Positions 22,474-29,027 of a DNA stretch of 33,115 bases are shown one piece after another (position 1 is the stretch's first letter; each line of letters begins with the position of its first letter). Origin of the DNA: Nitrospirota bacterium (GTDB taxonomy: Bacteria; Nitrospirota; Nitrospiria; Nitrospirales; NS-4); the NCBI GenBank assembly GCA_005877505.1, contig VBOO01000019.1:1-33115 (forward strand). The letters are read 5' to 3'. The translations under genes were made by a program, and so were the position numbers. The notes beneath the pieces are model-generated. The model did not search any database. It saw only the letters and a program-made list of their open reading frames with translations, and was not told the DNA's origin.

Positions 22474-22502
22474 TTGACTCTGTTTCGACCCTTTTGTAGA
22501 GT
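22474..22502 (+). promoter_or_regulatory. sigma70-type promoter before the 109-residue unknown
   Basis: TTGACT (22474-22479), 17-nt spacer, TAGAGT (22497-22502), followed by a GC-rich discriminator (GGGCCG). The predicted start near 22509 gives a leader of about 37 nt to ATG 22546. Confidence 0.55.
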
Positions 22503-22545
22503 GGGCCGACGATCTCGTTCTCCCGATGATGCGGTGGAGGTGGCG

Positions 22546-22875
22546 ATGTCGGACTCCCAGCCTGCGACGCTTCCGTTTGCGGCCCAGGCCGTGCCGTTTC
22601 ACGAGATGCTGGCGACAGGCAAAATCCCCAACGGCTTGCTCACGAGTCCCTATGTCGCCGAGCAGTTCGTAGAGCGCCTCGTCCACTATGTCCTGAGCGT
22701 CCCGGCCGGCAGCTATTCGATCGCCAATCTCGGCAAACTGCTCGAGCAGGTGGACCCGCGACAGCAAGTGTTCTTTTTCAAGAGATTAAAGGAGACGAGC
22801 CCCGACAGCCTGCAGCACTTTGCTCCTCTGTATTACGGCTTCATGTCAGAGTTCAGCGAGTTGCTCTTTACCTGA
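22546..22875 (+). CDS. conserved-looking unknown, 109 residues
   Basis: Not recognised. It is a soluble, mostly helical 109-residue protein with no signal peptide, no cysteines and no repeated motif. The C-terminal third is rich in aromatic residues (VFFFKRLKE, HFAPLYYGFMSEF). A good GGAGG lies upstream of ATG 22546 and a convincing promoter lies further upstream. The radical SAM gene starts 22 nt after its stop, so the two are probably co-transcribed and this protein may assist it; that link is inference. Confidence 0.75.
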   Translation: MSDSQPATLPFAAQAVPFHEMLATGKIPNGLLTSPYVAEQFVERLVHYVLSVPAGSYSIANLGKLLEQVDPRQQVFFFKRLKETSPDSLQHFAPLYYGFMSEFSELLFT

Positions 22876-22896
22876 CCGTCCTCGCCAATCCATGTC

Positions 22897-25137
22897 ATGA
22901 GCGCACCACGTCTCCTCCTCCTGATCCCGCCGCTGACCCAGCTCAACACACCCTATCCTTCCACCGCGTACTTGACCGGATTTCTCAAGCAGCATGGCTA
23001 TGTCACCGGCAAGGCCCCCGTCTCGGCGGGCACGGGGGGGGCGGGTGTAGTGACGCAGGCCGATGTCGGCATCGAGATGGCCCTCGCATTGTTCTCCCGT
23101 GACGGTCTGACGCGCGTCTTCGCCCGGGTCCGTGAGATGCCCGGAGACCTGCCGGGCGAAGCCCAGCAGATGCTGGCGTTGGAGCGGGCCTATCTCGACT
23201 CGATCGACGCCGTGATTGGGTTTCTCCAGGGACAGGATCCGACGCTGGCGCCTCGGATCTGTCAGGGACGCTTCCTCCCGCAAGGCCCCCGGTTTGCCCA
23301 TGCGGACGAGCAGAGCCGCGCCCTTGGAGCGCTCGGCACGACGGACCGCGCCCGGTATCTCGCCACGCTCTACCTGGAGGACTTGGTCGATCTGATTCAT
23401 GAAACCGTGGCGCCCCAGTTCGCGCTCAGCCGCTACGCGGAGCACGTCGGCGTCTCGGCCTCCTCGTTTGATGCGGTGCGGTGCGCCCTCGCCGAGCCGC
23501 CCAGCCTGACGGACGAGATGCTGCTTGAGGCCGTGTGGCGGCACATCGAGGAGGCCGATCCGACCCTCATTGGGCTGACGGTCCCCTTCCCGGGCAACCT
23601 CTTTGGCGCGCTCCGAATCGCCCAGGCCGTGAAAGAGCGGCGGCCTGCCGTGCGAGTCGTGCTCGGTGGCGGTTATGTGAACACGGAGCTGCGCCGGCTT
23701 CTGGAGCCGCGTCTGTTCGACTACGTGGACTACGTGTCGCTGGATGACGGTGAGCGGCCACTGCTCTGTCTCCTGGAGCACCTCGCCGGCAAACGCGACG
23801 AGGTTGAGTTGCGGCGGACCTTTCTGCGATCGGAGGGGCGTGTCGTGTGGCGGGACGGCGCTCGCGAACCCGAATTCGGCATGGCCGAGATCGGCGCGCC
23901 GACCTACGCCGGGCTGGCGCTGGACCGGTATCTCTCCGTGCTTGACACGCTGAACCCCATGCACCGTCTGTGGTCGGACGGGCACTGGAACAAGCTGACG
24001 GTGGCGCACGGGTGCTATTGGAAGCAGTGCACCTTCTGTGATGTGGGCCTGGACTACATCGGCCGGTACGAGGCCATGCCGAGCGAAATCTTGACCGATC
24101 GCATCGAGGCGCTCATCGCCGAAACGGGGCGGCGGGGGTTCCACTTCGTGGATGAGGCGGCGCCACCGGCGGGGCTCAAGGAGCTGGCGTTGATCCTGCT
24201 GGAACGGGGCGTGACGATCACGTGGTGGGGGAACATCCGCTTCGAGCAGGCTTTCACGCGGGACCGCTGCCGCCTGCTCGCCGCGTCTGGGTGCGTCGCC
24301 GTCACGGCCGGACTCGAAGCGGCCTCCGACCGGCTCCTTGACGTCATGAAGAAGGGGATCACCGTGGCCCAGGCCGCGCGCGTGGCGGCGTCGTTCCAGG
24401 CTGGAGGGATCATGGTGCACGCCTATCTCATGTACGGATTACCGGGCGAATCCATCGGAGAGACCGTGGAGGCGCTTGAGCGCGTGCGCCAACTATTCGC
24501 GCACGGTCTGATCCAATCGGCGTTCTGGCACCGGTTCGTGGCGACCGCTCACAGCCCGATCGGGTTGGACCCGACAGCCCATGGCATCCGCATCACGGGG
24601 CCGGCGTTCGGCGGCTTTGCGGAGAATGATCTCAGCCACGACGATCCCGCGGGGGAAGCGCCGGAGTGGCTCGGCGTCGGATTGAGAGCGGCTCTCTCCT
24701 CGTACATGCGTGGGGAGGCATTGACGGACGATGTTCGGCAATGGTTCGACCATTCGGTCCCCCGACCAAAGGTGCCGCGTCATTGGGTTGCTCGGGTGCT
24801 GGAGGAGATGCCGGTCCACGATGATCCGGCAGCAGAACGTCGGTTCGTCTGGATCGGGGGGACGCCGGTGAGCGAATCGTGCAGGCATGACCGGCGTCGA
24901 GTGATCCTTCCCAATCAGGTCGAAGACGTCGAGGTGCGACTCTCTGCTGAGAAGGCAGACTGGCTGCTGGACCTCATCCGATCCGCGACGCCCTTACGGG
25001 AGAAGCGAGGCGAAGGATACCCCTCGCTCAGGGAAGTCCGCGAGACGTATCCGCTGGGCGGGCCGCGCGGGTTCGACGCGCTGGTCAGGTCAGCCTTGTG
25101 GCGACAGGCTCGGACCGGCGGGTTGCTCCTGGTCTGA
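22897..25137 (+). CDS. large radical SAM protein with B12-binding-like N-terminus
   Basis: A 746-residue protein. The N-terminal part (about 1-330) resembles B12-binding radical SAM proteins (NTPYPSTAYLTGFLKQHGY at 17-35; LIGLTVPFPGNL; VVLGGGYVN), but the cobalt-ligating DxHxxG motif is not visible. The radical SAM core (about 365-570) has C373-x4-C378-x2-C381 (GCYWKQCTFCD), one residue longer than the usual spacing, plus the VTAGLEAAS and YGLPGES blocks. A C-terminal region (about 570-746) is of unknown fold. Residues about 37-52 (GKAPVSAGTGGAGV) are encoded by the palindromic element and look like an insertion before QADVGIE. The reaction is unknown. pgl follows after 8 nt. Confidence 0.88.
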   Translation: MSAPRLLLLIPPLTQLNTPYPSTAYLTGFLKQHGYVTGKAPVSAGTGGAGVVTQADVGIEMALALFSRDGLTRVFARVREMPGDLPGEAQQMLALERAYLDSIDAVIGFLQGQDPTLAPRICQGRFLPQGPRFAHADEQSRALGALGTTDRARYLATLYLEDLVDLIHETVAPQFALSRYAEHVGVSASSFDAVRCALAEPPSLTDEMLLEAVWRHIEEADPTLIGLTVPFPGNLFGALRIAQAVKERRPAVRVVLGGGYVNTELRRLLEPRLFDYVDYVSLDDGERPLLCLLEHLAGKRDEVELRRTFLRSEGRVVWRDGAREPEFGMAEIGAPTYAGLALDRYLSVLDTLNPMHRLWSDGHWNKLTVAHGCYWKQCTFCDVGLDYIGRYEAMPSEILTDRIEALIAETGRRGFHFVDEAAPPAGLKELALILLERGVTITWWGNIRFEQAFTRDRCRLLAASGCVAVTAGLEAASDRLLDVMKKGITVAQAARVAASFQAGGIMVHAYLMYGLPGESIGETVEALERVRQLFAHGLIQSAFWHRFVATAHSPIGLDPTAHGIRITGPAFGGFAENDLSHDDPAGEAPEWLGVGLRAALSSYMRGEALTDDVRQWFDHSVPRPKVPRHWVARVLEEMPVHDDPAAERRFVWIGGTPVSESCRHDRRRVILPNQVEDVEVRLSAEKADWLLDLIRSATPLREKRGEGYPSLREVRETYPLGGPRGFDALVRSALWRQARTGGLLLV
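23005..23047 (+). repeat. 43-bp palindromic element, copy C, inside the radical SAM gene
   Basis: It aligns without gaps to the 16706 units at 32 of 43 positions, including GGCAA, CCCGTC/GGCGG at the hairpin base and the terminal GGCGGGTG. The inner stem (CCCG/CGGG) is kept with a C-G pair replacing T-A; two outer pairs are lost. It is read in frame as part of a Gly/Ala-rich stretch. The flanks read VT on both sides (GTCACC and GTGACG), which could be a target duplication. Confidence 0.65.
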
Positions 25138-25145
25138 GACGAGAT

Positions 25146-25892
25146 ATGCCGATGACCGCGTGCAGAGTGGAAGTGGTGAAAGACGCATCCGAGATCGCAC
25201 GCGCGGCCGCCGAGCTGTTCGTGAAGCTGGCGGCGCAGACTGCGAGCCAACGCAGTCAGTTCCGTGTGTTGTTGGCCGGTGGGACGACACCGAAGGCCTT
25301 GTATACGCTCCTGGCTTCCGCTGCGTATCGGTCGCGGGTGGACTGGGACCGTATCGTCTTCTTCTTCGGGGATGAACGGGCCGTGCCGCCCGATGATCCG
25401 CAGAGCAACTACCGCATGGCCAATGACGAGCTGTTTCGCCCTGTAGGGATAGCGGAATCATCCATACACCGGATGAAGGCGGAAGCGGAGGACTTGAATG
25501 CCGCCGCCGCGGCGTATGAGGGCGTGCTGCGCGCGTCCTTCGGTTCGGTCCCGCGTTTGGATTTGGTGCTATTGGGAATGGGAGCCGACGGGCACACGGC
25601 CTCGCTGTTTCCGGGATCGCCGGTGCTCAAGGAACACTCGCGGTGGGTGGCCCCCGTGGTGGATGCGCCCCAGCCGCCGCCTCGGCGCCTGACGGTGACC
25701 CTGCCGGTGTTGAATGCGGGGCACCAGGTGCTCTTCATGGTGGCAGGGCGTCACAAAGCGCCTGCCCTTCGGGAAGTGTTGGAAGGGACGGCGCCACCCG
25801 AGCAGTATCCAGCCAAATGTGTCCAACCCGGACCGGAGCGGCTGCGTTGGCTGGTGGACGAAGCGGCCGGCGCCGAGCTTCAAGGCAGGTGA
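25146..25892 (+). CDS. pgl: 6-phosphogluconolactonase
   Basis: A 248-residue protein of the DevB-type lactonase family: LLAGGTTPKALYTLL (about 43-57), FFFGDERAVPPDDPQSNYRMA (split signature, about 73-93), and the catalytic segment GMGADGHTASLFPGS (about 147-161). It hydrolyses 6-phosphogluconolactone in the oxidative pentose phosphate pathway. ATG 25146 is chosen (MPMTACRVEV); ATG 25152 is an alternative. It lies 8 nt after the radical SAM gene and converges with the TPR gene 11 bp beyond its stop. No zwf or gnd is adjacent. Confidence 0.94.
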   Translation: MPMTACRVEVVKDASEIARAAAELFVKLAAQTASQRSQFRVLLAGGTTPKALYTLLASAAYRSRVDWDRIVFFFGDERAVPPDDPQSNYRMANDELFRPVGIAESSIHRMKAEAEDLNAAAAAYEGVLRASFGSVPRLDLVLLGMGADGHTASLFPGSPVLKEHSRWVAPVVDAPQPPPRRLTVTLPVLNAGHQVLFMVAGRHKAPALREVLEGTAPPEQYPAKCVQPGPERLRWLVDEAAGAELQGR

Positions 25893-25903
25893 GGACGGAA
25901 TTT

Positions 25904-26974
25904 TCACGATCTTTGCTTGCTTCTGATAGTCTTTGCCCGCGCCGCGAGTTGTTCCGCCTCGTCCGGGCGACGCATCGCCCGTAGCAATGCCGCATAGTTC
26001 TCCAGGGTATCAGCCACCGTGGGATGCTCTGGTCCCAGGCTCTTCTCCCGGATCGCCAGCGCGCGCGTGAAGAGGGATTGCGCTTCGCCGTATCTCCCCT
26101 CGTGGTTATAGAGGATCGCCAGGTTGTTCAGGCTCGTCGCCACGTCCGGGTGCTCAGGCCCTAGACGTGTCTCGCGGATCGCCAGGGCGCGCTGATGCAG
26201 AGGCTCCGCCGAGTGGTACCACCCCAGGACGAAATAGAGGTTTGCGAGGTTGTTCAGGCTGACAGCCACATCCGGATGCTCCGGCCCGAGGCGTTTCTCG
26301 CGGATTGCGAGTGTGCGCCTGTAGAGAGCTTCGGCCTCTGCATACCGCTTTTGGGTCTTGTAGAGCACCGCCACGTTGTTCAGGGTCTCGGCCACGTCCA
26401 GGTGCTCGAGGCCGAGGGCCTTTTCTTGGATGGCAAGCGCCCGCGCGTACAGGCGTTCCGCCAGGTCATACTTCCCCTGGCTTTTGTACAGGATGGCTAG
26501 GTTGTTCAGGGTGTCGGCCACCTCCGGATGGTCCAGGCCGTGAGTTTTTTCCTGGATGGCGAGCGCCTGCGTGTAGAGACGCGCCGCCGCCTCATACTGC
26601 CCATGGTTGTCATGCAGGGTCGCCCAGCTCTTCAGGGTCTCGGCGACGGCCGGATGCTCCCGCCCCAACAGGCGCTCTTGGACGGCGAGCGCCCGTCTGA
26701 AGAGGCGCTCCGACGCCTCGGGCTTCCCTTCTGCAAGGTAGAGTTCCGCCAGTGCGGCAATACTGTCGGCCACACGTGCGCCCGGGGCGCCGGCCGCCTC
26801 CTTGAGGGCGGCGACATAATGCTGTTCCGCTTCATCGAAGTGGTGTTCCTTCACGGCTCGCTTGCCGCTGTCCACGTGCCACTCCGAGAGCAACCCATTC
26901 TGCGCGCGCGCATCCAAGACCAAGAACAACAACACGCAGGCGCCCACGATGGCTGTCAGTCTTTTGTCTCTCAC
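25904..26974 (-). CDS. secreted kinesin-light-chain-type TPR protein
   Basis: A 356-residue protein with a signal peptide (hydrophobic 7-20, cleavage near ARA-Q). Six consecutive 42-residue TPR units span 91-342, each with the ALAIxE-x5-GxEHPxVAxTLNNLAxLY pattern; a more divergent repeat precedes them (about 40-85). This is a protein-binding scaffold, probably periplasmic, with no catalytic domain. GTG 26974 is the best start, although its ribosome site is weak. The partner is unknown; the neighbouring genes do not indicate one. Confidence 0.88.
   Translation of the reverse strand: MRDKRLTAIVGACVLLFLVLDARAQNGLLSEWHVDSGKRAVKEHHFDEAEQHYVAALKEAAGAPGARVADSIAALAELYLAEGKPEASERLFRRALAVQERLLGREHPAVAETLKSWATLHDNHGQYEAAARLYTQALAIQEKTHGLDHPEVADTLNNLAILYKSQGKYDLAERLYARALAIQEKALGLEHLDVAETLNNVAVLYKTQKRYAEAEALYRRTLAIREKRLGPEHPDVAVSLNNLANLYFVLGWYHSAEPLHQRALAIRETRLGPEHPDVATSLNNLAILYNHEGRYGEAQSLFTRALAIREKSLGPEHPTVADTLENYAALLRAMRRPDEAEQLAARAKTIRSKQRS
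25949..26704 (-). repeat. six 126-bp direct repeats encoding 42-residue TPR units
   Basis: The DNA coding for residues 91-342 of the TPR protein repeats with a 126-bp period, six units. Units 2-6 are strongly similar at protein level (for example LAIREKRLGPEHPDVA-type text recurring). Such arrays change copy number easily by recombination and can be collapsed by short-read assembly. Confidence 0.85.
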
Positions 26975-27082
26975 CGCAGTGCGGTTACCTGTCCTTCAAT
27001 GGCGTTGCTGAGTACGCCACCCCTGAAGCAAGCAAGTGCGATGCCAATGCCTGAGGTAGTTTGAGAAACTTGTCAAGGAATG

Positions 27083-27101
27083 TCAGATCAGGAGGATCTG
27101 A
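27083..27101 (-). terminator. possible terminator hairpin at the end of the transglutaminase-like gene
   Basis: TCAGATC (27083-27089) and GATCTGA (27095-27101) form a 7-bp stem with a 5-nt loop, at the 3' end of the minus-strand gene. On that strand only a short TT-containing stretch follows, not a real U-tract, so rho-independent termination is uncertain. Confidence 0.3.
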
Positions 27102-27846
27102 TCTCCCGAAACAGCTTCTTTGGGATTGGCGGTGAGGGGATGTTGGGGTTGCCCATCCAGGTGGGGCGGCTATCGTAGTAGTTGACGGGCGCGGCCGGGT
27201 CCTCGCCGCGAAAGGCCTTGTAGCGGCGTAACACCTGCTCGTATCGCCGCTTCGACATATGATATGTCTTGTGTGGCATCTTGAGGAGATACTTTTCGAC
27301 CTTCCAAACGTTCCTCGGTGAGAAACGCCAGTCGTAGTTGCCGAGGTCGTACAGGTTCCCCACGCCGTATCCGGTCAGCCGGCCGGTGAAGTCGACGTAG
27401 GGCTCCACATAGGAGAGGACCAGGTCCCGGACTGTCCGGAAAACCGGCTTGCGCCCGTGGAGGCCAGCCTCGCGCGAGCGGGCGATGGTCCCCCAGCGCC
27501 CGTTGTGTTTGAAGAGATACACGACATGGTCGAGCTTGTCCGCCGACTCGAGACTCAGCAGGAGCGGGGGGTAGCCGCGCCGCTCCAGGATCACTGCGGC
27601 TGTGATGGCCGCCTCAAGGCAATGGGCGGTGCCTGTGGCGATCACGCCCCGGAACGAGCGGAGCGTCTCCTTGGGTTTTTCCCAGTTATAGGGGAGGGAA
27701 TCAAGAAAATGTTGAACTTGCTGCGGGGTCCGGTGCGTCTGGATCACCGCCCATTCTTTGCGGGTGAAGGCGGAGACAGGGGGGATCTCGTTACGGGCGA
27801 GGATACGCCGCGCTGCTAGAAGATGCCGGCCTGCTTTTGGAGCCAC
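27088..27846 (-). CDS. transglutaminase-like cysteine protein of unknown role
   Basis: Up to 252 residues. The central part looks like a transglutaminase/protease fold: Cys in GTAHCLEAAITAAVILERRGY (about 72-92) and a His in KLDHVVYLF (about 104-112), with the expected spacing. A third polar residue of the triad cannot be assigned with certainty. There is no signal peptide. The C-terminus is basic and Pro-rich. The start is unclear: GTG 27846 overlaps the upstream cytochrome gene by 31 nt, and no better ATG is seen before the conserved part. The substrate is unknown. Confidence 0.7.
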   Translation of the reverse strand: MAPKAGRHLLAARRILARNEIPPVSAFTRKEWAVIQTHRTPQQVQHFLDSLPYNWEKPKETLRSFRGVIATGTAHCLEAAITAAVILERRGYPPLLLSLESADKLDHVVYLFKHNGRWGTIARSREAGLHGRKPVFRTVRDLVLSYVEPYVDFTGRLTGYGVGNLYDLGNYDWRFSPRNVWKVEKYLLKMPHKTYHMSKRRYEQVLRRYKAFRGEDPAAPVNYYDSRPTWMGNPNIPSPPIPKKLFREIRSS

Positions 27847-28184
27847 CGGATGTACGCGATGATCTGGGTGAGATCGTCCCGAGTGACGCCCGGAATCTTC
27901 GGCATGTCGCCGAACCTCCAGTGATGGGCGCGCACCCCCATTTCAGCGGCGCGGTAAAAGGCGCTGTCCGCGTGGTGATTGGGCTCGTAGATCTTGTCGA
28001 GGAACGGCGGTCCCTGCTTGGTGCCTCGCGCCCCGACGCCGTGACACACGGAGCAGTTGGTGTTGAAGAGGGCCTGTCCCTTGGCGAGCGCGGTGGGCAC
28101 GTTGGCGTCCGGGGCGTCGGCGGCATCCGCTGAGAGGGGCACGGCCACGAACAGGGCGAGTGCCATCGCGGCAGGGAGCAGCAT
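27816..28184 (-). CDS. small exported c-type cytochrome
   Basis: A 122-residue protein: signal peptide (1-22, cleavage near ADA), one haem-binding CSVCH (44-48), and an axial-ligand methionine M94 in GDMPKIPGV, then the C-terminal helix LTQIIAYIRWLQKQAG typical of class I cytochromes c. It would carry electrons in the periplasm. ATG 28184 overlaps the stop of the upstream unknown gene (ATGA), so they are coupled. The longer in-frame reading upstream runs antisense to nothing and covers the other gene, so it is rejected. Confidence 0.92.
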   Translation of the reverse strand: MLLPAAMALALFVAVPLSADAADAPDANVPTALAKGQALFNTNCSVCHGVGARGTKQGPPFLDKIYEPNHHADSAFYRAAEMGVRAHHWRFGDMPKIPGVTRDDLTQIIAYIRWLQKQAGIF

Positions 28185-28534
28185 CAATGCCCTTTCTTCT
28201 CCATCTGCGTTTCCGCTTCTTTGGCGTTCTCTGTGGCGACCCAGAAGCGATAGCGGATCGGGGGGTTCTGATTGTTCTCGGCGTTGGGGTTGTCGTACAG
28301 GCAGCGGTCCACGGTGTGGATCTCTTCGTCCGTGAACTCGATGGTCACCGGCTCTTTCCAGAATTGGTGAAGGGTGAAGTAATCCGACGTGTCCGGCTTC
28401 TTCTTCAGTTCCTCCTGCATCCGCTGAAAGGCGGCACTGTCCGTTCCGGGAATGTTCTTGTGGTTGCGCTCGATGCACCACTTGAGCACCTCGGCGATCC
28501 CGTACCTGGTCACTGTGATCTTGTGTGTCGCCAT
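28184..28534 (-). CDS. unknown 116-residue protein coupled to the cytochrome
   Basis: Not recognised. A soluble, charged protein (many Lys/Glu, two Cys at about 20 and 79, several His) with no signal peptide and no membrane segment. The middle part is EFTDEEIHTVDRCLYDNPNA, the end a Lys/Glu-rich tail. A strong GAGGAGG precedes ATG 28534 and a promoter lies just upstream, so it heads the unknown–cytochrome–transglutaminase-like set. It may be a cytoplasmic partner, but nothing in the sequence states a function. Confidence 0.8.
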   Translation of the reverse strand: MATHKITVTRYGIAEVLKWCIERNHKNIPGTDSAAFQRMQEELKKKPDTSDYFTLHQFWKEPVTIEFTDEEIHTVDRCLYDNPNAENNQNPPIRYRFWVATENAKEAETQMEKKGH

Positions 28535-28559
28535 GCGGGCCTCCTCGAAAAACCGCGTC

Positions 28560-28589
28560 AGTCTACCCGAACCATTCGATGATTGACAA
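28560..28589 (-). promoter_or_regulatory. promoter for the cytochrome gene set
   Basis: Read on the minus strand: TTGTCA (28589-28584), 18-nt spacer, TAGACT (28565-28560). The -10 is identical to that of the candidate small RNA at 12116. The predicted start is about 20 nt before the ATG at 28534. Confidence 0.5.
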
Positions 28590-28655
28590 GTCCATTTTGC
28601 CTTCCGGACGCCGATCGAGTAACCTTAAGCGGACGACTCACGGCGGGGGAGCGGG

Positions 28656-29027
28656 ATGAAGCACAATCCGGGGTTTCTGAAACTGGTCGAAGAAGCGAAG
28701 AAGCACATCAAGGAATGCACGATCGCCGAGGTGAAGGCCAAACTGGACCGCGGCGCGCGGTTCCATTTCATCGATGTGCGCGAGGACAACGAGTTCGCGA
28801 CTGACCATGCCAAGGGCGCCGTGCATCTGGGGCGAGGGGTGCTCGAGCGGGACATCGAAACCGTGGTCCCGGAGAAGCGCGCCGAGATCGTCCTGTACTG
28901 CGGCGGGGGATTCCGGTCCGCGCTGGCCGCCGACAATCTTCGGAAGATGGGCTATGCCAACGTCTCTTCGATGGACGGAGGCATCCGGGCCTGGCGCGAG
29001 GCGGGGTATCCGATCGAGAAGGGGTGA
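28656..29027 (+). CDS. single-domain rhodanese with N-terminal extension
   Basis: A 123-residue protein. About 25 residues precede a rhodanese domain: HFIDVREDNEFATDHAKGAVHLGRG (split signature, about 36-60), catalytic cysteine in the loop YCGGGFRSALAA (about 81-92), and MDGGIRAWREAGYP at the end. The six-residue loop after Cys fits a sulfurtransferase. GGGGGAGCGGG precedes ATG 28656. The OPT transporter starts on the next base after its stop, so both are made together, linking sulfur handling with transport. Confidence 0.92.
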   Translation: MKHNPGFLKLVEEAKKHIKECTIAEVKAKLDRGARFHFIDVREDNEFATDHAKGAVHLGRGVLERDIETVVPEKRAEIVLYCGGGFRSALAADNLRKMGYANVSSMDGGIRAWREAGYPIEKG

